This document shows, in pieces, positions 34,871-44,572 of a stretch of DNA of 64,000 bases (positions within the stretch are counted from its first letter, which is position 1; each line of letters opens with the position of its first letter). Made by a program: the position numbers and the translations under genes. The notes under the pieces were generated by a model. It saw only the letters and a list, made by a program, of their open reading frames with translations. It ran no database searches and was not told the origin of the DNA. Origin of the DNA: Pantoea sp050157905 (GTDB lineage: Bacteria; Pseudomonadota; Gammaproteobacteria; Enterobacterales; Enterobacteriaceae); assembly GCF_050157905.1 (NCBI RefSeq), contig NZ_JBKIWZ010000001.1:3596001-3660000 (forward strand), written 5' to 3'.

Positions 34871-36172
34871 CTACAGTAGCAGCCCGCCGAATAGAAAGCC
34901 CGCCAGCACCGTCAGCGCAATAGCGATCACGCCCGGAATGATAAAGGCGTGGTTAAAGACAAACCTGCCAATCCGGGTGGAGCCAGTGTCATCCATCTCT
35001 ACCGCGGCCAGCAGGGTCGGATAGGTGGGCAGGACAAAAAGTGCCGACACCGCCGCGAAAGAGGCAATCGCCGTCAGCGGGCTGACGCCCAGCAGCAGGG
35101 CGGCGGGCATTAACGCTTTGGTGGTGGCGGCCTGGGAGTAGAGCAGCATGGAGGCGAAAAACAGAATCAGCGCCAGCATCCATGGGTAGGTTTTCAGCGT
35201 GTCGCCCGCCAGGGTCTGAATATCGGCCAGATGCGCCTTCACAAAGGTATCGCCCAGCCAGGCGACGCCCATCACGCAGATACAGGCGCTCATGCCTGAC
35301 TTAAAGGTACTCGCGCTGAGAATTTCGCTGGTGTCGAGTCGGCAGGTCAGGCTGATCAGCGTGGCAATGGTCAGCATAAACACCACGATAGCTTCATTGC
35401 GCGGCAGGGGCGGATTGACGATCAGGCCGACGCTGGCGCTGGTCGCGGTGGCATAGAGCACCACGGCCACAATGCCCGTCAGGAACAGCAGCACCGAGCG
35501 CTTTGCACCCGGTTTTGCCTGGTAGCGTGTGGCACCACGCAGGGTGGTTTCCCCTTTGGCAAGCCGGGCCTGATAGACCTCATCATCTTTTAACTCTTTG
35601 CCGAGGAAGTTTGTCACCAGCGCCGCCAGGAACAGACCCACCATCGTGGCGGGGATAGTAATCGCCAGCAGGGTGATGTAGCTGACGCCGCGCGGTTCAA
35701 GCAGCGTCGCGAAGAAGACCACTGCCGCCGAAATCGGTGAGGCGGTAATCGCAATCTGTGACGCTACGACTGCAATCGACAGCGGCCGGGAGGGGCGTAC
35801 CCCTTGCTCTTTTGCCACTTCAGCAATCACCGGCAACGTCGAAAATGCGGTATGTCCGGTGCCGGCCAGCAGCGTCATCAGATAGGTGACCAGCGGGGCC
35901 AGCAGGGTAACGTGACGCGGATGGCGACGCAGCAGGCGTTCCGCCAGACTGACCAGATAATCCATCCCACCCGCCACCTGCATCGCTGCTATTGCCGCAA
36001 TGACCGCCATGATAATTTCGATCACATCAAAGGGAATTGCACCGGGTGTCATGCCAAAGCCCAGCGTCAGGACCAGCACACCCATGCCGCCAGCAAATCC
36101 GATGCCTATACCGCCAAGGCGGGCCCCTAACCAGATCGCCATCAGGACGACCAGCAGCTCAACCACAAACAT
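34871..36172 (-). CDS. dcuA: Anaerobic C4-dicarboxylate antiporter DcuA
   Basis: 433 residues, about ten or more membrane helices, start FVVELLVVLMAIWLGARLGGIGIGFAGGMGVLVL and GTGHTAFSTLPVIAEVAKEQGVRPSRPLSIAVVASQIAITASPISAAVVFF, both diagnostic of Dcu carriers. Exchanges aspartate, fumarate, malate and succinate; with AspA it supplies nitrogen and fumarate. Downstream of aspA with a terminator between, as in E. coli. Confidence 0.96.
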   Translation of the reverse strand: MFVVELLVVLMAIWLGARLGGIGIGFAGGMGVLVLTLGFGMTPGAIPFDVIEIIMAVIAAIAAMQVAGGMDYLVSLAERLLRRHPRHVTLLAPLVTYLMTLLAGTGHTAFSTLPVIAEVAKEQGVRPSRPLSIAVVASQIAITASPISAAVVFFATLLEPRGVSYITLLAITIPATMVGLFLAALVTNFLGKELKDDEVYQARLAKGETTLRGATRYQAKPGAKRSVLLFLTGIVAVVLYATATSASVGLIVNPPLPRNEAIVVFMLTIATLISLTCRLDTSEILSASTFKSGMSACICVMGVAWLGDTFVKAHLADIQTLAGDTLKTYPWMLALILFFASMLLYSQAATTKALMPAALLLGVSPLTAIASFAAVSALFVLPTYPTLLAAVEMDDTGSTRIGRFVFNHAFIIPGVIAIALTVLAGFLFGGLLL

Positions 36173-36221
36173 GAATCACTCCTGAAAAGTAAACCGGTAA
36201 TTTCTGAGGCGTTGTGTATCA

Positions 36222-36259
36222 AAAAAAAGGCACACCGTGTTGATCGCGGTGTGCCTTTT
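36222..36259 (-). terminator. Rho-independent terminator of aspA
   Basis: Stem of 11-12 pairs (36229-36240 with 36248-36259) followed on the minus strand by eight T. Sits between aspA and dcuA and probably allows partial read-through into dcuA. Confidence 0.9.
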
Positions 36260-36281
36260 GTTAACCAGCGCAGGTCAGACC

Positions 36282-37718
36282 TTACTGCTCGTTTTCATCG
36301 GTATAACGTTTCGCTTTATAGACGGGATACATCAGGTTCTGCACCGAGAAGATATCGTCCAGTTCACTTTCCGTCAGCAGGCCGCGCTCCAGCACCACCT
36401 CGCGTACGCTTTTGCCGGTTTCAGCACAGATTTTGCCGACGATGTCGCCGTTGTGATGGCCGATGTAGGGGTTAAGGTACGTTACGATACCAATGGAATT
36501 GAAGACGTAGGCTTCGCACACTGCGCGGTTGGCAGTAATGCCGTTGACGCACTTCTCCAGCAGGTTGTAGCAGGCGTTGGTGAGAATGCTGATTGACTCA
36601 AACAGTGCCTGGCCAATGACCGGCTCCATTACGTTAAGCTGCAACTGACCGGCTTCAGACGCCATGGTGACTGTAGTGTCATTGCCGATCACCTTGAAGC
36701 AGACCTGGTTAACCACCTCCGGCACCACCGGGTTCACCTTGGCAGGCATGATGGAAGAACCTGCCTGCAGTTCTGGCAGGTTGATTTCGTTCAGACCCGC
36801 GCGCGGACCGGAAGAGAGGAGGCGCAGATCGTTACAGATTTTGGAGAGCTTCACCGCCAGGCGTTTCAGCGAAGAGTGAACCATGACATAGGCGCCGCAG
36901 TCAGAAGTCGCTTCAATCAGATCTTCCGCAGGCACCACCGGCAGGTTACTGACTTCCGCCAGACGCTGAACTGCCAGATGCTGATAGCCATCGGGTGTAT
37001 TAAGACGGGTACCGATAGCGGTCGCGCCCAGGTTGACTTCCAGCAGCAGTTCCGCGGTGCGCAGAATGCTTTTCGTCTCTTCATTCAGCAGCACGCTGAA
37101 GGCATGAAATTCCTGGCCAAGCGTCATCGGCACCGCATCCTGCAGCTGGGTACGGCCCATTTTCAGGATGGTCTGGAACTCATCGGCTTTATGCTGGAAG
37201 CCTTCAGAGAGCTGGCTGATGCCATCCAGCAGTTTCAGCAGTGAGCTGTAGACCGCGATGCGGAAACCAGTCGGGTAGGCGTCGTTGGTCGACTGGCATT
37301 TGTTCACATGATCGTTGGGATTAAGATACTGATACTCCCCTTTCTGGTGGCCCATCAGTTCCAGGCCAATATTCGCCAGCACCTCATTAGTGTTCATGTT
37401 GACAGAGGTTCCCGCTCCGCCCTGATAGACATCGACGGGGAACTGGTCCATACAGCGGCCGTTGTTCAGCACTTCATCGCAGGCCTTAATAATGGTATCG
37501 GCAATGTTGCGCGGGATGGTCTGCAGCTCTTTGTTGGCCATCGCAGCCGCTTTTTTCACCATCACCATACCGCGGACAAACTCAGGTATGTCGCTGATTT
37601 TACTGTTGCTGATATAGAAATTCTCAATCGCACGCAGAGTATGAACGCCATAATAGGCATCGGCCGGAACTTCGCGCATGCCTAACAGGTCTTCTTCGAT
37701 ACGAATGTTGTTCGCCAT
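36282..37718 (-). CDS. aspA: Aspartate ammonia-lyase (aspartase)
   Basis: 478 residues from ATG 37718, preceded by AAGAAGG; the longer frame is untranslated leader. Converts L-aspartate to fumarate and ammonia as a cytoplasmic tetramer. The sequence begins MANNIRIEEDLLGMREVPADAYYGVHTLRAIENF as in E. coli. It has the superfamily signature GSSIMPAKVNPVVPE (catalytic Ser loop) and the substrate strand HVNKCQSTNDAYPTGFRIA. A CRP-like site lies about 170 bases upstream. Confidence 0.98.
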   Translation of the reverse strand: MANNIRIEEDLLGMREVPADAYYGVHTLRAIENFYISNSKISDIPEFVRGMVMVKKAAAMANKELQTIPRNIADTIIKACDEVLNNGRCMDQFPVDVYQGGAGTSVNMNTNEVLANIGLELMGHQKGEYQYLNPNDHVNKCQSTNDAYPTGFRIAVYSSLLKLLDGISQLSEGFQHKADEFQTILKMGRTQLQDAVPMTLGQEFHAFSVLLNEETKSILRTAELLLEVNLGATAIGTRLNTPDGYQHLAVQRLAEVSNLPVVPAEDLIEATSDCGAYVMVHSSLKRLAVKLSKICNDLRLLSSGPRAGLNEINLPELQAGSSIMPAKVNPVVPEVVNQVCFKVIGNDTTVTMASEAGQLQLNVMEPVIGQALFESISILTNACYNLLEKCVNGITANRAVCEAYVFNSIGIVTYLNPYIGHHNGDIVGKICAETGKSVREVVLERGLLTESELDDIFSVQNLMYPVYKAKRYTDENEQ

Positions 37719-37886
37719 GATAACCTTCTTGTTGTTGCCGCTAACCATCACAGAGGATGTGTTTATTTTGTCGTGGTGCACCCGTGCCGACATATTATCC
37801 ATCTTCACAGAGGCGTGAGCGATCATATTCTGATACCAGTGAAAATCATGCATGCAGATCACTTAATGCTGCAGCCTGGTTAACGA

Positions 37887-37906
37887 TATGTGAAGTGGGT
37901 TACAAA
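37887..37906. promoter_or_regulatory. Predicted CRP site upstream of aspA
   Basis: TGTGA (37889-37893), six bases, TTACA (37900-37904) differs from the consensus TGTGA-N6-TCACA at one base. It lies in the divergent aspA/fxsA gap. aspA of E. coli is CRP-activated, which supports the call. Confidence 0.6.
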
Positions 37907-38046
37907 ATTAACCCCGCAGGATAAATTTGACAGAATCGGTTGAAAATGTCGGCGCGGGTGCCCATCTCTTTTCTTATCATCTGTGGGATGAACGCTTTCT
38001 GCTGACCGGCATGCTGCCGTTCAGCCCCTAAATACAGGAGAGTTCG

Positions 38047-38508
38047 GTGCGCTGGATACCGTTAGTCGTCTTTTTTGTTCTGGCCTGGATTGAGATTTCC
38101 CTCTTCATTCAGGTGGCACACGTCATGGGCGTGCTGCTGACCATGCTGCTGGTGATCTTCACCTCCTGCATCGGGGTGTCGCTGGTGAAAAACCAGGGCA
38201 TGAAAAACTTTATGCTGATGCAGGAGAAGCTGGCGCGTAACGAAAGCCCGGCCAGTGAGATGATCAAAAGCGTGTCGCTGATCATCGCCGGTTTCCTGCT
38301 GCTGCTGCCGGGCTTTTTTACCGACCTGCTCGGCCTGCTGTTGCTGCTGCCGCCGGTTCAGAAGCATCTGACGCTGAAACTGATGCCGCATCTGCGGGTG
38401 TGGCGCGGCCCGGGGGCCGGTCCGGACAGTGGTTATACGGTAGATGGTGAGTTCGAACGTAAAAACAGCGATCGCCTTGAGCACCACGACGATCAGCAGG
38501 ATCGTTAA
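38047..38508 (+). CDS. fxsA: Membrane protein FxsA
   Basis: 153 residues from GTG 38047, just after AGGAGAGTTCG. Four hydrophobic stretches (RWIPLVVFFVLAWIEISLFIQVAHVMG, TMLLVIFTSCIGVSLV, SLIIAGFLLLLPGFFTDLLGLLLLLPPV) define the FxsA fold; the acidic/basic tail varies. In E. coli it counters F-plasmid-mediated exclusion of phage T7 when overproduced. Same position between aspA and groS as in E. coli, but yjeH is missing. Confidence 0.92.
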   Translation: MRWIPLVVFFVLAWIEISLFIQVAHVMGVLLTMLLVIFTSCIGVSLVKNQGMKNFMLMQEKLARNESPASEMIKSVSLIIAGFLLLLPGFFTDLLGLLLLLPPVQKHLTLKLMPHLRVWRGPGAGPDSGYTVDGEFERKNSDRLEHHDDQQDR

Positions 38509-38531
38509 CGACCATTCCGGCCTGTGAAAAG

Positions 38532-38554
38532 CGCAACCTTCGGGTTGCGTTTTT
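38532..38554 (+). terminator. Terminator of fxsA
   Basis: Seven-pair stem (38532-38538 with 38543-38549) closed by a TTCG tetraloop and followed by five T. Confidence 0.92.
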
Positions 38555-38624
38555 ATTTGCCCCACTGGCTGTTTGAAAAAGCGCCACCTGTCCTGTCCGG
38601 ATAAAAAAATTTGTTGTCCGCCCC

Positions 38625-38653
38625 CTTGAAAGTGGATGGGTGTGGCCCTATCT
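38625..38653 (+). promoter_or_regulatory. Sigma-32 heat-shock promoter of groSL
   Basis: -35 CTTGAA (38625-38630) and -10 CCCTATCT (38646-38653) with 15 bases between, close to the sigma-32 consensus CTTGAA / CCCCATNT. It lies 85 bases upstream of groS, as for the E. coli groE operon. Confidence 0.88.
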
Positions 38654-38737
38654 CTCAGGTCACGAGGCCGGAAGCCATGCAGCCCGGTGTTCAACCCCAA
38701 AACTGAATGATTGGACTTCTCAAAGGAGAGCTATCAA

Positions 38738-39031
38738 ATGAAAATTCGTCCATTGCACGATCGCGTTATCGTCAAGCGTAAAGAAGTTGAAGCTAAATCA
38801 GCTGGCGGCATCGTGCTGACCGGTTCCGCAGCCGGTAAATCCACCCGTGGTGAAGTACTGGCTGTTGGCAACGGCCGCATCCTTGAGAGTGGTGACGTTA
38901 AGCCGCTGGACGTAAAGGTTGGCGATGTTGTGATCTTCAACGAAGGTTACGGCGCGAAAACCGAGAAAATCGATAACGAAGAGGTGCTGATCATCTCTGA
39001 GAGCGACATTCTGGCGGTTGTTGAAGCGTAA
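38738..39031 (+). CDS. groS: Co-chaperonin GroES
   Basis: 97 residues from ATG 38738 after AAAGGAGAG. Heptameric lid of the GroEL chamber: MKIRPLHDRVIVKRKEVEAKSAGGIVLTGSAAGKSTRGEV includes the mobile loop, and the roof and C-terminal strand ILAVVEA are normal. Driven by the sigma-32 promoter just upstream; groL follows after 48 bases. Confidence 0.99.
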   Translation: MKIRPLHDRVIVKRKEVEAKSAGGIVLTGSAAGKSTRGEVLAVGNGRILESGDVKPLDVKVGDVVIFNEGYGAKTEKIDNEEVLIISESDILAVVEA

Positions 39032-39079
39032 TTTTTTCGCGTAATTCACTGAACGAAACGAATTTAAGGGATATTTAAA

Positions 39080-40729
<1,650 letters not shown>

Positions 40730-40758
40730 TCGCCGTTGACGCCTTAGTCAGCTCAGAG

Positions 40759-40788
40759 CCCCCGACCGGAAACGGTCGGGGGTTTTTT
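40759..40788 (+). terminator. Terminator of groSL
   Basis: Ten-pair stem (40759-40768 with 40773-40782), GAAA tetraloop, six T. A near copy follows the next gene at 41111. Confidence 0.95.
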
Positions 40789-40933
40789 CTTCTGTTACCC
40801 CCGTCACTTACCAAAACCATTCATTTATGTTCTGCATCATGGTCTGAAGCCGCCGGGATGGCATAACGTTGCCCTGAGGTGACTGACACCTCCCTCTGGA
40901 ACGGACAAATCAAAGACAAAGGGAAACTGAAAA

Positions 40934-41089
40934 ATGAACGATAAATGGACGTTTTACAAAGATGAAGCCGGTAAGTGGCGCTGGAGAAGAACTGCCTCTA
41001 ACGGCAATATTACCGGGGCATCCAGCCAGGGCTATGTCAACAAGGCTGACTGCATCGACAATGCACGACGTAATGGCTACACGGGCTGA
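40934..41089 (+). CDS. Small DUF1508 (YegP-like) protein
   Basis: 51 residues, starting at ATG 40934 (no strong ribosome site; GGGAAA is about ten bases before). The protein, MNDKWTFYKDEAGKWRWRRT followed by ASNGNITGASSQGYVNKADC and a basic end, is a single DUF1508 repeat: aromatic strand, W-R-W-R, A-S-N-G, A-S-S-x-G-Y, C-I-x-N-A. E. coli YegP has two such repeats. Function unknown. It stands between two nearly identical terminators as a separate transcript inserted between groL and yjeI. Confidence 0.82.
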   Translation: MNDKWTFYKDEAGKWRWRRTASNGNITGASSQGYVNKADCIDNARRNGYTG

Positions 41090-41110
41090 TCGCCTGATCT
41101 GGTAATCCCG

Positions 41111-41139
41111 CCCCCGGTCGGAAACGGTCGGGGGTTTTT
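41111..41139 (+). terminator. Terminator of the DUF1508 gene
   Basis: Ten-pair stem (41111-41120 with 41125-41134), two G-U pairs, GAAA loop, five T. Differs by a few bases from the groSL terminator. Confidence 0.9.
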
Positions 41140-41403
41140 CTTTTGGGCAGGAAAATAGTATAAGTAGTGGCGCAATCGTTCGTCTTTTCTCTTGATATCT
41201 CCCGCTGTCTGCACGCTGGCTGTTGCCGCCTCACCGGATGACCTGCTGCGGTAAGTTCATCGGCACGCGCAAACCTGCCAGTCTGAACACAGTATGAAAT
41301 ATTAAGGCGATATAACGGGATTAAGGCAATGAATGTTCAGAAAAAAACGAAATTTTTCTGCTACGCTGCCACCCGACTCTGATGATAATAAATGGGGATT
41401 ACA
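41135..41403. other. Intergenic region before yjeI-like gene
   Basis: About 270 bases after the terminator, ending at the lipoprotein start. The last 70 bases are AT-rich and should hold its promoter (TTCAGAAAAAAACG near 41336 to GATGATAATAAA near 41381). No gene or RNA is recognised. Confidence 0.35.
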
Positions 41404-41751
41404 ATGCGGATTAACCTCTTGCCCGGCCTGATCGCTGGCGCGGTATTGCTGGCGGGCTGCAGCAGCTCTACGCAACTCTCTTCAGCCGGACAGCGCGTGA
41501 CTTTTACCGATCAGCAGCCTGCCAGCACCTGTCAGCTTCTGGGTAACATCACCGGCTCACAGAGCAACTGGCTGAGCGGTGCGGGCGGCGAAACCAGCGC
41601 ACTGCGCGGTGCGGCCAATGACCTGCGTAACCGCGCAGCGGAAATGGGCGGCAACGTGATTTATGGTGCGACCAGCCCGACGCAGAATCTGCTGTCCGCG
41701 TTTGCGCCACTCGACAGCAAAATGAGCGGTCAGGTCTATAAGTGCCCGTAA
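41404..41751 (+). CDS. yjeI: DUF4156 lipoprotein YjeI
   Basis: 115 residues from ATG 41404, five bases after GGGGA; ATG 41392 is less likely. Signal peptide with lipobox LAGC (Cys about residue 18). The mature part has QQPASTCQLLGNITGSQSNWLSG and LRNRAAEMGGNVIYG, matching E. coli YjeI, which also lies after groL. Role unknown; predicted outer-membrane lipoprotein. Confidence 0.9.
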   Translation: MRINLLPGLIAGAVLLAGCSSSTQLSSAGQRVTFTDQQPASTCQLLGNITGSQSNWLSGAGGETSALRGAANDLRNRAAEMGGNVIYGATSPTQNLLSAFAPLDSKMSGQVYKCP

Positions 41752-41774
41752 TCTGAAGCAGGCATTCTGTCCCA

Positions 41775-41801
41775 TCGGCCAGCCAGTTGCTGGCCGTTTT
41801 T
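41775..41801 (+). terminator. Terminator of yjeI
   Basis: Eight-pair stem CGGCCAGC/GCTGGCCG (about 41776-41796) followed by five T; it reaches the stop codon of convergent epmB. Confidence 0.85.
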
Positions 41802-42828
41802 ATTCCTGCCGTAGCTGCAGATCTAACGGCGTTTTGCTGGGCTCGCCGCCAATCTCACGCGCCAGCTTCGGCACCAGATAGCCGGAAACCTGAGCCAGAA
41901 GTGTCCGCACCAGCTGACGAGCCTCGTCATCAGAAACAAAAAAGTGCGCGGCGCCCTGCACCTTATCCAGTACGTGCAGATAGTAGGGCAGAATGCCGGC
42001 ATCAAACAGAGCGTTGCTAAGGGTGGCCAGCGTCTGCGCATTATCGTTGATGCCGCGCAGCAACACGCTCTGATTCAGCAGCGTCACACCGGCCCGTTTC
42101 AGGCTGCGCATCGCCGCACGCAATTCCTCATCGATTTCCTGTGCGTGGTTGATGTGCGTCACCATCACAACCTGAAGACGCGTCTCGCTAAGCATCTGAC
42201 AAAGCGGGTCGGTGATGCGCGCTGGTATCACCACCGGCAGGCGGCTGTGTATACGCAGCCGTTTCAGATGCGGGATCTGCGCCAGCGCGGCGATCAGCCA
42301 GGCCAGCTCATGATCTTTTGCCATCAGCGGATCGCCACCGGAAAAGATGATCTCATCCAGCTCCGGATGGGCGGCAATATAGTCCAGCGCCGCCTGCCAG
42401 CTGCGCTTATTGCCGGGGTTATCCTGATAGGGGAAATGACGGCGGAAGCAGTAGCGGCAGTTGACGGCGCAGCCGCCTTTTACCAGCAACAGCGCCCGGT
42501 TCCGGTATTTATGTAGCAGTCCGGGCACAACGTTGCTTTGTTCATCGAGCGGATCGGTGCTATAACCGGGCGCATCGATGAATTCCTGGCGACGGGTTAA
42601 CACCTGAAGCAGCAGCGGGTCGTGCGCATCGCCCTTTTTCATCCGGCGGATGAAGGCATGCGGAACACGCAGGGCGAAAAGACGTCGCGCATCTGCACCT
42701 TCAGCCAGCTCTGTGTGCTGATCAAGGGCTAAAATTCGCAGTAATTCATCAGGTTCGGTGACAACATCTGCAAGTTGCTGCAACCAATCTTCTCTGGAAG
42801 GTGTTTTTAGGGTTACAATGTGTGCCAT
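41800..42828 (-). CDS. epmB: EF-P (R)-beta-lysine-forming lysine 2,3-aminomutase EpmB
   Basis: 342 residues. Radical SAM and PLP enzyme that turns L-lysine into (R)-beta-lysine for EF-P modification. The SAM cluster motif CAVNCRYCFRRHFPYQ is intact near residue 120, followed by IIFSGGDPLMAKD. The PLP lysine lies in the HVLDKVQGAAHFFVS segment. It is divergent from efp with 43 bases between starts, and epmA lies 1.7 kb on, so substrate, target and ligase are together. Confidence 0.97.
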   Translation of the reverse strand: MAHIVTLKTPSREDWLQQLADVVTEPDELLRILALDQHTELAEGADARRLFALRVPHAFIRRMKKGDAHDPLLLQVLTRRQEFIDAPGYSTDPLDEQSNVVPGLLHKYRNRALLLVKGGCAVNCRYCFRRHFPYQDNPGNKRSWQAALDYIAAHPELDEIIFSGGDPLMAKDHELAWLIAALAQIPHLKRLRIHSRLPVVIPARITDPLCQMLSETRLQVVMVTHINHAQEIDEELRAAMRSLKRAGVTLLNQSVLLRGINDNAQTLATLSNALFDAGILPYYLHVLDKVQGAAHFFVSDDEARQLVRTLLAQVSGYLVPKLAREIGGEPSKTPLDLQLRQE

Positions 42829-42871
42829 TTTTTTGGCTTAGTACCAGTGTCAATTTTCGTAGAGGGCCTTC

Positions 42872-43438
42872 ATGGCGACTTATTCTAGCAACGATTTCCG
42901 TCCCGGTCTTAAAATCATGTTCGAAGGCGAACCTTATGCCATCGAATCCAGTGAGTTCGTTAAACCGGGTAAAGGCCAGGCCTTCGCACGCGTTAAAATG
43001 CGTCGCCTGCTGACAGGTTCTCGCGTTGAGAAAACCTTTAAATCGACCGACTCTGCCGAAGGCGCAGACGTGGTTGATACCAACCTGAACTACCTGTACA
43101 ACGACGGTGAGTTCTACCACTTCATGCATCCGGAAAGCTTTGAGCAGTTCCCGGTTGAAGAGAAGACCGTGAGCGATGCAGCAAAATGGCTGCAGGATAA
43201 TGCGGAGTGTATCGTTACGCTGTGGAACGGTCGTCCAATCGCTGTTCAGCCGCCGAACTTTATCGAAGCTGAAGTCGTTGAAACCGATCCAGGCCTGAAA
43301 GGCGACACCGCAGGTACTGGTGGCAAGCCCGCTAAACTCTCTACCGGCGCGGTAGTGAAAGTGCCACTGTTCGTACAAGAGGGCGAAGTGGTGAAAGTTG
43401 ACACCCGCTCTGGCGAATACGTGTCACGCGTAAAATAA
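42872..43438 (+). CDS. efp: Translation elongation factor P
   Basis: 188 residues. Relieves ribosome stalling at polyproline. The modified residue Lys34 is present in the loop KPGKGQAFARVK, and the three beta-barrel domains and C-terminal signature KVDTRSGEYVSRVK are normal. Divergent from epmB; followed by a terminator and the entericidin genes. Confidence 0.99.
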   Translation: MATYSSNDFRPGLKIMFEGEPYAIESSEFVKPGKGQAFARVKMRRLLTGSRVEKTFKSTDSAEGADVVDTNLNYLYNDGEFYHFMHPESFEQFPVEEKTVSDAAKWLQDNAECIVTLWNGRPIAVQPPNFIEAEVVETDPGLKGDTAGTGGKPAKLSTGAVVKVPLFVQEGEVVKVDTRSGEYVSRVK

Positions 43439-43445
43439 GTTTCGC

Positions 43446-43472
43446 AGGCGCATCTTCGGATGCGCCTTTTTC
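43446..43472 (+). terminator. Terminator of efp
   Basis: Nine-pair stem (43446-43454 with 43459-43467), TTCG loop, followed by T-rich sequence. Confidence 0.92.
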
Positions 43473-43488
43473 TTGTCTGAGAGAAAAA

Positions 43489-43620
43489 ATGTTCAAGCTG
43501 GCAAAATTAATCGCGTTCGCGTTGCTGGTCTCCTCTGCATTAAGTGCCTGCAACACATTCCACGGATTTGGCGAAGATGTCTCCCACCTGGGCGGTGCCA
43601 TTTCGCGCGCGGCAAAATGA
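43489..43620 (+). CDS. ecnA: Entericidin A-type lipoprotein
   Basis: 43 residues. MFKLAKLIAFALLVSSALSAC forms a lipoprotein signal with lipobox LSAC; the short mature part NTFHGFGEDVSHLGGAISRA resembles E. coli entericidin A, the antidote of the entericidin pair. GAGAGAAAAA precedes ATG 43489. Same order efp-ecnA-ecnB as in E. coli. Confidence 0.9.
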   Translation: MFKLAKLIAFALLVSSALSACNTFHGFGEDVSHLGGAISRAAK

Positions 43621-43722
43621 CCTTAACGGATAGTCCTTTTTACTGTTCTGACGACAGCAACCGGCAGAAATCCGGCTATGCTTATAACGCTGTACTTTAC
43701 ATCCATCAAAAAGGACATTGTC

Positions 43723-43857
43723 ATGTTAAAGAAAAGTATTGCCGCGATCTTCTCTGTACTGGTGCTCTCTTCTCTGCTGACGGCGTGTAACACCACACGT
43801 GGCGTCGGTGAAGATGTCGAAGCGGGTGGCCAGGCAATTCAGAACAGCACGAAGTAA
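43723..43857 (+). CDS. ecnB: Entericidin B-type lipoprotein
   Basis: 44 residues. MLKKSIAAIFSVLVLSSLLTAC signal with lipobox LTAC, mature NTTRGVGEDVEAGGQAIQNS. In E. coli EcnB is a small membrane-active lipoprotein toxin induced in stationary phase by RpoS. AAAGGACATTGTC precedes the start. It is 102 bases after ecnA. Confidence 0.92.
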   Translation: MLKKSIAAIFSVLVLSSLLTACNTTRGVGEDVEAGGQAIQNSTK

Positions 43858-43870
43858 CCTGTTATCCCAA

Positions 43871-43896
43871 CCGGTACGAAAGGCTTTTCGTACCGG
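43871..43896. terminator. Hairpin between convergent ecnB and blc
   Basis: Eleven-pair stem (43871-43881 with 43886-43896), four-base loop, overlapping no gene. T content after the stem is low, so strength is uncertain. Confidence 0.65.
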
Positions 43897-43900
43897 CTTG

Positions 43901-44437
43901 TCAGCCCGCCGCCTCTTTCTGTTTTACCCAGATTAACTCTTCCACCGGGAAGCCATCCCGACGCGCCTGCTCAATCAGCTTCTCTTTTACGCCCGGTTCC
44001 AGTTGGGGTGTGCGTGACAGTATCCAGAGATAGTGACGATTCGGGCCACACACCATTGCATAGCGGTAGTCGGGATCGAGGGCGATAACGTTGTAGCCGC
44101 CGTAGAAGGGGCCGAAGAAAGAGACTTTCAGCGAGGCGCGCTGTGGATCACCAGTAAAGTACGCTTTACCGACGCTCTCCTGCCAGCGCTGCTTTTTGGC
44201 GTTATAGCCGCGATTGATCACTTTCAGGCCGCCATCCTCGCGCGGGCTGTAGTTTGCCGTGACCTGTTCCAGGCCGCGCTCAAAGGGGTGATTGAGGCGG
44301 GCAATCTCATACCACTGACCGAGGTAACGCTGGCTGTCAAAGTTTTCCACGACCGTAACGTTTTTGGGTGGCGTGGTGCTACAGGCGACAGAGAGAAAAG
44401 CACTCAGGCTGGCAATAACGGTTTTCCATGGAGACAT
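43901..44437 (-). CDS. blc: Outer-membrane lipocalin Blc
   Basis: 178 residues. Lipoprotein signal with lipobox (LSVAC, Cys about residue 19), lipocalin barrel with VENFDSQRYLGQWYEIARLNHPFERGLEQVTANYS (G-x-W motif), and YAMVCGPNRHYLWILSRTP. Binds fatty acids and lysophospholipids; RpoS-dependent in E. coli. The sugE gene that lies between ecnB and blc in E. coli is absent. ATG 44437 has AAAGGAATCC. Confidence 0.95.
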   Translation of the reverse strand: MSPWKTVIASLSAFLSVACSTTPPKNVTVVENFDSQRYLGQWYEIARLNHPFERGLEQVTANYSPREDGGLKVINRGYNAKKQRWQESVGKAYFTGDPQRASLKVSFFGPFYGGYNVIALDPDYRYAMVCGPNRHYLWILSRTPQLEPGVKEKLIEQARRDGFPVEELIWVKQKEAAG

Positions 44438-44572
44438 AGCAGGATTCCTTTGTGATTTAACCGCTTAAGTATAGAAGCCGAAACGCGTTTTTTGGCGGCG
44501 CAGGCGCGAGATTGTTTGCCACAGACATTGCAGGTAGACTGCCTCCCCTCATTTGCATCAGGAGTCATCACC

